From RGIG7179 sp051893555 (GTDB taxonomy: Bacteria; Bacillota; Clostridia; Peptostreptococcales; Anaerovoracaceae): a stretch of 64,000 nt of DNA. Below the pieces are notes generated by a model. It saw only the letters and a list, made by a program, of their open reading frames with translations. It did not search any database and had not been told where the DNA came from. A program made the position numbers and the translations under genes. Location: contig JBJFHL010000076.1 of assembly GCA_051893555.1 (NCBI GenBank), positions 1 through 64,000 of the forward strand, in the 5' to 3' direction. This document shows, piece after piece, positions 30,962 through 39,457 of the stretch (its first letter is position 1; the number at the start of each line of letters is the position of its first letter).

Positions 30962-33064
30962 ATGCCTAGATTTACAGATTACAGAACATTTATGTATCCC
31001 CTTGGCGGACGTCTTTTGCAGATTGAAATCGGCAAAGTCTGCGAACAGGCCAACGGCCAGGCGTGGGTGCGCTACGGTGATACCGTGGTAAACGTTACCG
31101 TATGCTGTTCCAAAGAGCCAAAGGAAGGAATCGACTTCTTCCCGCTGAGCTGCGACTTCGAAGAAAGAATGTATTCCGTCGGAAAAATTCCGGGAGGGTT
31201 CATCAAGAGAGAAGGACGTCCTTCCGAACATGCAATTCTGACTTCCCGTCTGATGGACCGGCCGCTTCGTCCGCTGTTCCCGAAGGGATTCTATAACGAT
31301 GTCGTTGTTGTTGCAACCTGCATGTCGGTTGACCCGGACTGCAGCCCTGAAATTGCGGCTATGATCGGTTCTTCCATTGCAATTGCATGCTCTGATATTC
31401 CATGGGACGGTCCTACCGCTTCCGTAAAAGTCGGCAGAGTTGACGGAAGATTCGTGATCAACCCGACGCTGGCACAGAGAGAAGTATCCGATATCGACAT
31501 GACCGTTGCCGGCACCAAAGACGCCATCATGATGGTAGAAGCAGGGGCGAAGGAAGTTCCTGAAATGGATATGCTGGATGCGATTCTGTTTGCCCATGAA
31601 GAAATCAAGAAGCTGGTTGAATTCATCGATCAGATCGTTGTGGAAGTGGGCAGAGAAAAGATGAAGGTAGAGCTTTATAAGCCGCTGGAAGAAATCGATG
31701 AAGCGGTAAGAGCTTATGCAACACCGAAGATGAGAGATGCAATCCACACTGCAGACAAGATGGAACGACTGGAAAACATGGATGCAGTGGAAGTGGAAAC
31801 CAAAGAATATTTCGCAGAGACATATCCGGATAACATGAAGGATATCGACACTGTATTATACAACATCACGAAAGAGTCTGTAAGAGGCATGATCCTGGAT
31901 GAAGGCGTTCGTCCGGACAACAGAAAATGTGATGAAATCAGACCGATTTTCTGTGAAACAGGACTGCTCCCGAGAGTTCACGGTACGGGACTTTTCAAGA
32001 GAGGACAGACCCAGGTTCTTTCTTCCTGCACGCTGGCTCCGGCTTCCGAAGCACAGACCATCGACGGTATTACAGAACAGACGGAAAAGAGATATATTCA
32101 CCACTACAACTTCCCTGGATATTCCACCGGTGAAGCGAAATCTCCGCGGTCCCCTGGAAGAAGAGAAATCGGTCACGGCGCCCTGGCAGAAAGAGCACTG
32201 CTCCCTGTGATCCCGCCGGTCGAAGAATTCCCGTATGCAATCCGTGTGGTATCCGATGTATTATCTTCCAACGGTTCCACATCCATGGGTTCCACCTGCG
32301 GTTCCTGCCTGGCTCTGATGGACGCCGGCGTTCCAATCAAGCGCCCGGTTGCAGGTATTGCAATGGGTCTCATTGAAAGTGTAAAAGAAGACGGCACTTC
32401 TGAATTCGCGATTCTGTCCGACATTCAGGGTATGGAAGACTTCCTGGGCGACATGGACTTCAAGGTAACCGGTACCGAAGTGGGTGTCACTGCAATCCAG
32501 ATGGATATCAAGGTGCACGGTCTGTCCAGAGACATTCTGGAAAAAGCCCTCAGACAGGCAAAAGAAGGCAGAATGTTCATCATGGAAAAAATGCTGGAAG
32601 AAATCCCGGCGCCTCGTCCGGAAATGTCCAAGTATGCACCGCGTGCACTTTCTCTCATGATCAATCCGGACAAAATCAGAATTGTCATCGGGAAAGGCGG
32701 CGAAACCATCAACGGTATGGTGGAAAAATATGATGTCAAGATCGATATCAATGATGACGGTCTGGTTTCCATCTACGGAACCGACGGCGAGAAAGCAGAA
32801 GCCTGCAAGCACGAAATCGAAATGCTCACAAAAGATGTGGAAGTCGGCGAAGTATACGAAGGAAAAGTCACCCGCATCATGAACTTCGGTGCATTCATCG
32901 AAATCCTCCCTGGCAAGGAAGGCCTGCTGCACATCTCCAAGATGGCCAAGGAAAGAGTGGAAAAGGTAGAAGATGTAATGAACATCGGCGATGTGGTAAA
33001 GGTAAAAGTTACCGAAATCGATAGCCAGAACAGAATCAATCTGTCCAGAAAGGAACTGCTGTAA
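30962..33064 (+). CDS. pnp: Polynucleotide phosphorylase
   Basis: A 700-residue PNPase: two RNase PH domains, then KH (IRIVIGKGGETINGM) and S1 (VYEGKVTRIMNFGAFIEI). FKRGQTQVL and GSTSMGSTCG in the second RNase PH domain form the active site. It degrades RNA from the 3' end with phosphate. AGGAGG precedes the ATG, after a long leader with competing hairpins, in line with the family's well-known autoregulation at the leader. A terminator follows. Confidence 0.97.
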   Translation: MPRFTDYRTFMYPLGGRLLQIEIGKVCEQANGQAWVRYGDTVVNVTVCCSKEPKEGIDFFPLSCDFEERMYSVGKIPGGFIKREGRPSEHAILTSRLMDRPLRPLFPKGFYNDVVVVATCMSVDPDCSPEIAAMIGSSIAIACSDIPWDGPTASVKVGRVDGRFVINPTLAQREVSDIDMTVAGTKDAIMMVEAGAKEVPEMDMLDAILFAHEEIKKLVEFIDQIVVEVGREKMKVELYKPLEEIDEAVRAYATPKMRDAIHTADKMERLENMDAVEVETKEYFAETYPDNMKDIDTVLYNITKESVRGMILDEGVRPDNRKCDEIRPIFCETGLLPRVHGTGLFKRGQTQVLSSCTLAPASEAQTIDGITEQTEKRYIHHYNFPGYSTGEAKSPRSPGRREIGHGALAERALLPVIPPVEEFPYAIRVVSDVLSSNGSTSMGSTCGSCLALMDAGVPIKRPVAGIAMGLIESVKEDGTSEFAILSDIQGMEDFLGDMDFKVTGTEVGVTAIQMDIKVHGLSRDILEKALRQAKEGRMFIMEKMLEEIPAPRPEMSKYAPRALSLMINPDKIRIVIGKGGETINGMVEKYDVKIDINDDGLVSIYGTDGEKAEACKHEIEMLTKDVEVGEVYEGKVTRIMNFGAFIEILPGKEGLLHISKMAKERVEKVEDVMNIGDVVKVKVTEIDSQNRINLSRKELL

Positions 33065-33089
33065 CCGCATATTTCTTTACAAAATATAT

Positions 33090-33122
33090 CACCCCGGCGC
33101 ATTCGAAACGTCGGGGTGTTTT
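33090..33122. terminator. Bidirectional terminator between pnp and the SDR gene
   Basis: Stem CACCCCGGCG / CGTCGGGGTG (one mismatch) with a 9-base loop, flanked by TTTT on the plus side and an A/T-rich run on the other, between two convergent genes. Confidence 0.8.
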
Positions 33123-33137
33123 GATGCATGAGGAAGT

Positions 33138-33947
33138 TTATCCCCAGAAATTTCCGCCAGCTTTGCGGAAAGCGGATACCGTTCCGGCATGGGTATTGGT
33201 ACCGCCATCTACATTCATGATTTGCCCCGTGACATAGCCGCTTTCATCAGAACCCAGGTATACAGCCAGATAAGCGATGTCGTCCGGATTGCCGTAACGG
33301 TTGACCTCAATCTGGTCCATGAAGGTATTGATGAAGAACTCGTTCTTGGACAGATATGGTTCCGTTTCTTTCGTCAGAATCAGACCAGGACGGATACAGT
33401 TACAGCGGATATTCTGTTTGCCGTACTGCAGTGCGGTGGTCATAGTGAGGAAGTTGACGCCTGCTTTGGCTGCACCGTAGGCGGTAACACCCAGGTCGCC
33501 GCAATAGGAAGCCATGGAACCGATATTGATAATAGAACCTTTCTTTTCCTTCAGCATGTAAGGCAGGACAGCTTTGGTGGCAATAAAGGTACTGCGAACA
33601 TCGCTGGCAAAGATGAGATCCCAGGTTTCTACCGGCAGATCCAGAATATCCTTATCCTTCAGCGTAACGTTGGACGCATTGTTGACCAGAATGTCGATCC
33701 GGCCATATTTGGCAGCGACATCGTCCATGAGTGCGTGAATGGATTCTTCTACGGTAACATCCAGAACATGAAATTCTGCCTGACCGCCTGCCTGCAGGAT
33801 TTCATCCACCACTGCCTGTCCCTTTTCAACCCGACGACCAGTGACGACCACCGTAGCACCTTCTTTTGCATACATGTTGGCGATTCCACGGCCGATTCCA
33901 CTGGTGGAACCGGTAATGACTGCAATTTTCCCATCTAATCGTTTCAT
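33138..33947 (-). CDS. Short-chain dehydrogenase/reductase
   Basis: A 269-residue classical SDR. The cofactor-binding TGSTSGIGRG lies near the N-terminus. NNAS, the catalytic serine in INIGSMASYCG and the YxxxK motif in AYGAAK follow. TGRR after the second strand suggests NADP preference, but this is not certain. AGGGAG precedes the start at 33947; a longer reading starting at 34034 would run through the AraC promoter region. It is divergent from an AraC-type regulator, which may control it. The substrate is unknown. Confidence 0.87.
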   Translation of the reverse strand: MKRLDGKIAVITGSTSGIGRGIANMYAKEGATVVVTGRRVEKGQAVVDEILQAGGQAEFHVLDVTVEESIHALMDDVAAKYGRIDILVNNASNVTLKDKDILDLPVETWDLIFASDVRSTFIATKAVLPYMLKEKKGSIINIGSMASYCGDLGVTAYGAAKAGVNFLTMTTALQYGKQNIRCNCIRPGLILTKETEPYLSKNEFFINTFMDQIEVNRYGNPDDIAYLAVYLGSDESGYVTGQIMNVDGGTNTHAGTVSAFRKAGGNFWG

Positions 33948-34017
33948 AACATTCTCCCTCCACTTCACATAATACAGAGATTTTTTCTTTATCATACTCC
34001 AGAAATACAAGATTGGA

Positions 34018-34046
34018 TTGTAATTATAGATCAAATATTGTATATT
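34018..34046 (+). promoter_or_regulatory. Promoter of the AraC-family regulator
   Basis: TTGTAA (34018-34023), a 17-base spacer and TATATT (34041-34046), 21 bases before the ATG at 34067. Confidence 0.55.
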
Positions 34047-34066
34047 TAAATCAGGAGGAAAGAGAC

Positions 34067-34798
34067 ATGCAAGAGAAACTGATCCGGCAGGAAAAGGTAT
34101 TTGCCACCACGGAGGAAGAAAGACGCTGCGGACTGAATCTGCTTGCCAATGAGCAGAAACTGGTGCAGATGGTGGAAGAAGGGGACCTTTCTGAAGTAAG
34201 GAAGTATCTGGCAGAAAACCGGGAAGACTATTTCTATTTATATCAGAGAATATCCCTTTCCAAGTGCAAATATTATTTCTGTATTACAGCAGGCCAGATG
34301 GCCCGTTCTGCGGAAAGAGCCGGTGTGGAGGACTGGGATGCCATTGAACGTCTGGGAAACTATCTCAGTCAGGTGGAAGGCATGGAGGAAAAAAAGAAAG
34401 TGTACGAGCTCCTTTGCACCATGGTGGAAGATTTTTGTATTCAGTCACAGAACCGAATCCTTACGGAAAAACCGGGCCATTATTTCCGTCAGTGCCTGGA
34501 GTACGTACAAATTCATATCTACGAGGGAATTACGGTTCAGGATATTGCCGATTATGCGCAGGTGAGCCGCAGCACGCTGAACCGGTGGTTTCAGCAGCAA
34601 GCTGGAATGACACCATCCGAATACATTCAGGCATACAAGATCACACGGGCAGGAGATCTTCTGCGTCATTCATCCCTTTCCATCAGTGAAATCAGTCAGC
34701 TGCTGGGTTTCGCAGATCAGCCGCACTTCCAGAACTGTTTCAGAAAGGCGGCAGGGATGACACCATGGCAGTACAGGCATCAAAACAGAGATTTGTGA
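34067..34798 (+). CDS. AraC-family transcriptional regulator
   Basis: 243 residues. The N-terminal 140 residues are a helical region without an obvious cupin fold. The C-terminal 100 residues are a standard two-helix-turn-helix AraC domain (YVQIHIYEGITVQDIADYAQ, then SRSTLNRWFQQQAGMTPSEYI and ISEISQLLGFADQPHFQNCF). The ATG at 34067 follows AGGAGGAAAGAG. The likely target is the divergent SDR gene; the inducer is unknown. Confidence 0.88.
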   Translation: MQEKLIRQEKVFATTEEERRCGLNLLANEQKLVQMVEEGDLSEVRKYLAENREDYFYLYQRISLSKCKYYFCITAGQMARSAERAGVEDWDAIERLGNYLSQVEGMEEKKKVYELLCTMVEDFCIQSQNRILTEKPGHYFRQCLEYVQIHIYEGITVQDIADYAQVSRSTLNRWFQQQAGMTPSEYIQAYKITRAGDLLRHSSLSISEISQLLGFADQPHFQNCFRKAAGMTPWQYRHQNRDL

Positions 34799-34815
34799 AG
34801 TTCTTGTGACGCCTC

Positions 34816-34842
34816 TTGACTTTTCCGGCAGGGAGGCGTATA
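34816..34842 (+). promoter_or_regulatory. htpG promoter
   Basis: TTGACT starting at 34816, a 17-base spacer and TATATT, placed directly upstream of the CIRCE element. Confidence 0.6.
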
Positions 34843-34856
34843 TTTATAGTTACGAA

Positions 34857-34883
34857 TTAGCACTCAATAGAATAAAGTGCTAA
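34857..34883. promoter_or_regulatory. CIRCE element (HrcA operator) before htpG
   Basis: TTAGCACTC (34857-34865), nine bases, then AAGTGCTAA (34875-34883): 17 of 18 arm positions match the CIRCE consensus TTAGCACTC-N9-GAGTGCTAA. Confidence 0.92.
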
Positions 34884-34937
34884 CAAATCCATAAAACTGT
34901 TAAAGAAACATTTGAAAATACACGGAGGATAATGATT

Positions 34938-36845
34938 ATGAGAAAGAAACAATTTAAGGCTGAGTCGAAGAAACTGCTGGATATGATGATCAATTCCATC
35001 TATACCCACAAGGAGATATTCCTGAGAGAACTGATCTCCAATGCCAGCGATGCCATCGACAAGCTGTACTACAAGCAGCTTTCTGAGAATATCACGGGGC
35101 TTTCCAGAAGTGATTACGCCATTCGCATCGCGGTGGATAAAGATGCCAGGACCATTACCATTTCAGACAACGGTATCGGCATGACGCAGGAGGAACTGGA
35201 GAACAACCTGGGAACCATTGCAAGAAGCGGATCGCTGGACTTCAAGCAGAACAACGAGTCCAAAGAAGACATCGATATTATCGGACAGTTTGGTGTGGGC
35301 TTCTATTCTGCATTCATGGTCAGCGAAAGAGTCACCGTGAAGACGAAGGCATATGGTGCAGAGGACGCATTTTGCTGGGAATCGGAAGGTGCCGACGGCT
35401 ATACCGTAAGCCCGTGTGAAAAGGCGGAACACGGCACGGAGATCACCTTGTACATCAAGGAGAATACGGAGGATGAGGATTACAATCAGTATCTGGAGGA
35501 CTACAGAATCCGGAATCTGATCAAGAAATACTCCGATTACATCACCTATCCGATCAAAATGAACGAGAAGGTACGCAAGGAACTGCCGAAGCCGGAGGAT
35601 GCTGCGGAAGATGTGGAGGCAGAAGTCGTTTACGAAGATCAGGAAGTGACGGTCAACAGCATGGTGCCGCTGTGGAAGAAGAACAAGAAGGATATCACCA
35701 GGGAAGAGTACACACGGTACTATCAGGAGAAATTCTATGATTTCAATGAGCCTGCCCGGGTGATCCACAATAACGCAGAGGGCATGGTATCTTATACTGC
35801 CATGATGTTCATTCCGAAGAAGGCGCCGTTTGATTACTATACGAAGGAATATGAAAAGGGCCTGGCTCTTTACTCCAACGGTGTTATGATTATGGAAAAA
35901 TGCCCGGATCTGCTGCCGGACTACTTCAGCTTCGTCAAGGGTCTGGTGGACAGCAGTGACCTGTCTCTGAATATTTCCAGGGAAATGCTGCAGCACGACC
36001 GTCAGCTGAAGCTGATCGCGAAGAATATCGAACGGAACATCAAGAATGAACTGACGAAGATGATGGACGATGACAGGGAAGGATATAAGGAATTTTTCAA
36101 GGCTTTCGGTTCCCAGCTTTTGTACGGGGTTTACAGCGATTACGGCATGCATAAGGATGTGCTGCAGGATCTGCTGCTGTTCTATTCGTCTTCGGAGAAG
36201 GATATGGTGACGCTGAAGGAATACGTATCCCGCATGAAGGAAGGACAGGATAAGATCTTCTATGCCTGCGGAGAAACGGTGGAAAAGATCGATATGCTGC
36301 CGCAGACCGATATGGTCAAGGATAAGGGGTATGAGATTCTCTACCTGACAGAAAATCTGGGCGAGTTTGCCCTGATGATGATGGCACAGTACGACGGAAA
36401 GATCTTCGTCAACGTCTGTGCAGATGATCTGGATCTGACCACGGAAGAAGAAAAAGAGGCACTGAAGGAACAGAATGAAAAGTCAAAAGATATGCTGCAG
36501 AAGATGAAGGAGGCCATCGGTGACGGCGTCAGTGCAGTCCGGTTTACAGGCCGCCTGAAGAATCATCCGGTCTGCCTGACTTCGGAAGGGGCTCTGTCCA
36601 TTGAAATGGAAAAGACCCTGAATTCCATGCCGATGCCTTCCGATGAAAAGGTTAAGGCGGAAGTGGTTCTGGAGATCAATGCGGACCATCCGATCGCAGC
36701 ACGGCTGACAGAAGTGGCAGAGTCCGGCGATGCACAGAAGCTGGCAGATTATGCAAAACTGCTGTACGCACAGGCACGGCTGATTGCAGGACTTTCTGTG
36801 GAAAATCCGACGGAGCTGGCTGGTCTGATCTGCGGACTGATGTAA
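34938..36845 (+). CDS. htpG: Molecular chaperone HtpG (bacterial Hsp90)
   Basis: About 635 residues, close to the usual Hsp90 length. The GHKL ATPase motifs are FLRELISNASDAIDKL, DNGIGMT and GQFGVGFYSAF. The middle domain contains the conserved LNISREMLQ with the catalytic arginine. The ATG at 34938 is chosen because it sits nine bases after GGAGG and gives the standard start RKKQFKAESKKLLDM; the ATG at 34932 is too close. A CIRCE operator upstream indicates HrcA control of this gene. Confidence 0.96.
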   Translation: MRKKQFKAESKKLLDMMINSIYTHKEIFLRELISNASDAIDKLYYKQLSENITGLSRSDYAIRIAVDKDARTITISDNGIGMTQEELENNLGTIARSGSLDFKQNNESKEDIDIIGQFGVGFYSAFMVSERVTVKTKAYGAEDAFCWESEGADGYTVSPCEKAEHGTEITLYIKENTEDEDYNQYLEDYRIRNLIKKYSDYITYPIKMNEKVRKELPKPEDAAEDVEAEVVYEDQEVTVNSMVPLWKKNKKDITREEYTRYYQEKFYDFNEPARVIHNNAEGMVSYTAMMFIPKKAPFDYYTKEYEKGLALYSNGVMIMEKCPDLLPDYFSFVKGLVDSSDLSLNISREMLQHDRQLKLIAKNIERNIKNELTKMMDDDREGYKEFFKAFGSQLLYGVYSDYGMHKDVLQDLLLFYSSSEKDMVTLKEYVSRMKEGQDKIFYACGETVEKIDMLPQTDMVKDKGYEILYLTENLGEFALMMMAQYDGKIFVNVCADDLDLTTEEEKEALKEQNEKSKDMLQKMKEAIGDGVSAVRFTGRLKNHPVCLTSEGALSIEMEKTLNSMPMPSDEKVKAEVVLEINADHPIAARLTEVAESGDAQKLADYAKLLYAQARLIAGLSVENPTELAGLICGLM

Positions 36846-36860
36846 TCGAAAAGAGGAAAC

Positions 36861-37883
36861 ATGGATAAAAAGACAAAACACCGGGCCGCAGCAATCGGCG
36901 TGGGGTTTGCCGCTGCTGCGGCAGGCGGTGTGCTGGCAGGCAGCAGATGGGCGTATAATACGGCTTTTCGTCCGAAGGGGGATCGGGCGGCGGAGCCTCA
37001 TGCCATGCCGAAGGGCAGGCAGTATGATACATATAAGGATTCCATCTACGAAAACGTGGAGAAAGTACTGCAGGCAGAGTTTGAGGAGGCAGAGATCCGG
37101 TCCGCGGACGGGCTGCGGCTTTTCGGACGGTTTTACGCCGGAGAGGGGGATTGGATCGGAAAAGCAGACGGCATGAAAACAAAGGACGGCGACACGGAAA
37201 CGGAAGCCAGGAATCGTCCGCTGGCCCTGTTTTTCCATGGATACCGCAGTCCTGCACAGAGGGATGGCTGCGGCGGCTTTCAGATGATGCGTGAAATGGG
37301 GATGGATGTGCTGATGGTGGATCAGCGTGCCCACGGAAGAAGTGAAGGAAAGGCCATCACCATGGGAGTTAAGGAACAGCAGGACTGCCTGGACTGGATT
37401 CAGTACTGCATGAAACGGTTCGGACCGGAGAAGCCGCTAATACTGATTGGAATTTCCATGGGAGCGGCGACCGTGCTTCTTGCTGCCAGTCACAGTCTTC
37501 CGTCATGCGTAAAAGGGGTCGTGGCGGACTGCGGATACTCTTCGGTGAAGAAAATCATGAAGCAGGAGATCGGAAAAATGGGACTGCCGGAGGAAGCAGG
37601 ATGGCAGCTGGTGAAGCTTGGCGCAAAACTTTTCGGCGGGTTCGACCCGGAGGACGGTGAAGTGGCAGAGAAGCTGCAGCACTGTCAGGTTCCGGTTCTG
37701 CTGATTCACGGACAGGAAGACCGGTTTGTACCGTGTGAAATGAGCATGGAGAATTTTGAATCCATGAACTGTGAGAAGCAGCTGCTGACAGTGCCGGGAG
37801 CCGGCCATGGCATGAGCTGGTATCTGGATGAAGAGGGGTATCGGAATGCGGTGAGAGCGTTCTGTGAGAAGGTACTTCTGTGA
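36861..37883 (+). CDS. Membrane-anchored alpha/beta hydrolase
   Basis: A 340-residue alpha/beta hydrolase with an N-terminal hydrophobic segment (AAAIGVGFAAAAAGGVLAGS, about residues 8-28) that may anchor or export it. The nucleophile elbow is GISMGAA; the acid is probably the D of GQEDRFVP and the histidine lies in GAGHGMS. FFHGYRS supplies the oxyanion region. It resembles the BAAT/YqkD-like hydrolases; the substrate is unknown. AAGAGGAAAC precedes the ATG, 15 bases after htpG, so the two may be cotranscribed. Confidence 0.82.
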   Translation: MDKKTKHRAAAIGVGFAAAAAGGVLAGSRWAYNTAFRPKGDRAAEPHAMPKGRQYDTYKDSIYENVEKVLQAEFEEAEIRSADGLRLFGRFYAGEGDWIGKADGMKTKDGDTETEARNRPLALFFHGYRSPAQRDGCGGFQMMREMGMDVLMVDQRAHGRSEGKAITMGVKEQQDCLDWIQYCMKRFGPEKPLILIGISMGAATVLLAASHSLPSCVKGVVADCGYSSVKKIMKQEIGKMGLPEEAGWQLVKLGAKLFGGFDPEDGEVAEKLQHCQVPVLLIHGQEDRFVPCEMSMENFESMNCEKQLLTVPGAGHGMSWYLDEEGYRNAVRAFCEKVLL

Positions 37884-37885
37884 TG

Positions 37886-37928
37886 AAAAAGGACGGAAAG
37901 GGCCGCAGTGGCGAATCCGTCCTTTTTG
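37886..37928. terminator. Bidirectional terminator between the hydrolase and uxaA
   Basis: A 12-bp stem, AAAAAGGACGGA with TCCGTCCTTTTT, and 18-base loop, flanked by A and T runs so that it can act on both convergent transcripts. Confidence 0.82.
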
Positions 37929-37929
37929 C

Positions 37930-37960
37930 TATTATAGAGTAATTCTTATTATAGAGTAAT
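37930..37960. repeat. 14-bp direct repeat at the uxaA 3' end
   Basis: TATTATAGAGTAAT at 37930-37943 and again, identically, at 37947-37960. The second copy contains the uxaA stop codon and last codons. Confidence 0.8.
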
Positions 37961-39457
37961 ATTCTGCTTGAAAATTGCCATATCATGATAGCCTGCCCTT
38001 TCGGATTTTACCTGCAGACCGTTTGCAACAGCCAGAACACAGGCACAGAGCTGATCTGTCAGCGGTTCGAAATCTGCAGTTTCGGTCAGGCAGCCGGCGT
38101 TAAAGTCGATCCAGTTGTTCTTTTTTTCCTGCAGCTGAGAATTGCTGCTGATTTTTATGGTAGGGACAGGGGAGGCGAATGGTGTTCCTCTGCCGGTCGT
38201 AAACAAAATAAGCTGAGCACCGGCAGCAGCCAGGGCGGTGGAAGAGACAAGATCATTTCCGGGTGCAGTGACGAGACTCAATCCGTTCGTTTTCTTTTGT
38301 TCTGCGTATTCCAACACATCGACAACTGGCGCGTGACCGGATTTCTGTGTGCAGCCCAGTGATTTATCTTCCAATGTCGTGATGCCGCCTGCCTTGTTGC
38401 CCGGAGAAGGGTTCTCATATACGGGCTGCCCGTGTCTGGAAAAATAAGACTTGAATCCCTGTATCATTCGTACTGCTTTATCAAATACCTCTCTGCTTTC
38501 ACAACGATTCAGGAGATGTTCCTCTGCACCGAACATTTCGGGTACTTCTGACATGAGGATACTTCCTCCGGCCTGGGTGAGCCAGTCCGTGAAGTGTCCC
38601 ACCAGTGGATTTGCCGTAATGCCGGAAAGCCCATCGGATCCGCCGCATTTGACGCCTACCGTAAGGCAGGACAGGGGGAACGGACTCCGCTTTGCGTTGG
38701 AAGCCGTTTCGGCCAGAGTATGCAGTAATTCCAGACCGGCGGTGATTTCATCGGTGACTTCCTGACAAACCAGACACTGAATTCGATCCGGGTCATAACC
38801 CCTGATATATTTCTTTATTTCTTCCACACCGCTGTTTTCACACCCCAGTCCGAGCAGAAGCACACCGCCCGCATTGGGATGCATACAGAGGTCGGCCAGT
38901 ATTTTTCTTGTATTATCCTGATCCCCTCCCAGCTGAGAACAACCATAAGGATGCTGAAATGCAACGATATCATCAATTCCTTCCATCCATTCATTCCGGG
39001 ACTTCGCAAGGGCGGCGATTTTCTGACCGACGCTGTTGACACAGCCCACGGTAGGAATGATCCAGAGTTCGTTCCGGATTCCGACAGAACCATCCTTTCT
39101 GAGATAACCCTGAAAACAAGTTTGCCTCATTTTCTCCGTAAAATCGGAGAAGTCAGGAGAGAACGTCTCCGAAGGGTGATATGTGTAGTCACCGGTTTCG
39201 TGCAAGGCGGTTTTTGTGTTATGACTGTGTACGTGGGTGCCGGCAGGAATTTCTTTCTGTGCTGTACCGATGGGAGCGCCGTATTTCATCACAGAGGCTC
39301 CCATCGGAATATTGGTCAGAGCAAACTTATGCCCCTGCGGAATATCCTCCTGCAGTGTCAGCTGCAGCGGAGGAATCTCAATATGTTCACCTGCCTGCAG
39401 CGGGCAGAGAGCGACAGCTACATTATCCTGTGCCTGTATACGGATCCATCTACTCAT
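37949..39457 (-). CDS. uxaA: Altronate dehydratase
   Basis: About 502 residues, joining the SAF-like N-terminal part and the large UxaA domain (GYLRKDGSVGIRNELWIIPTVGCVN split by position, PYGCSQLGGD, GLGCENSG, GVKCGGSDGLSG, ITTLEDKSLGC). Conserved cysteines fit the iron-dependent family. It dehydrates D-altronate to 2-keto-3-deoxygluconate. The start at 39457 gives the family N-terminus (SRWIRIQAQDNVAVAL) and overlaps the end of uxaB by eight bases; AAAGGA lies about ten bases upstream. It forms the uxaB-uxaA operon. Confidence 0.95.
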   Translation of the reverse strand: MSRWIRIQAQDNVAVALCPLQAGEHIEIPPLQLTLQEDIPQGHKFALTNIPMGASVMKYGAPIGTAQKEIPAGTHVHSHNTKTALHETGDYTYHPSETFSPDFSDFTEKMRQTCFQGYLRKDGSVGIRNELWIIPTVGCVNSVGQKIAALAKSRNEWMEGIDDIVAFQHPYGCSQLGGDQDNTRKILADLCMHPNAGGVLLLGLGCENSGVEEIKKYIRGYDPDRIQCLVCQEVTDEITAGLELLHTLAETASNAKRSPFPLSCLTVGVKCGGSDGLSGITANPLVGHFTDWLTQAGGSILMSEVPEMFGAEEHLLNRCESREVFDKAVRMIQGFKSYFSRHGQPVYENPSPGNKAGGITTLEDKSLGCTQKSGHAPVVDVLEYAEQKKTNGLSLVTAPGNDLVSSTALAAAGAQLILFTTGRGTPFASPVPTIKISSNSQLQEKKNNWIDFNAGCLTETADFEPLTDQLCACVLAVANGLQVKSERAGYHDMAIFKQNITL

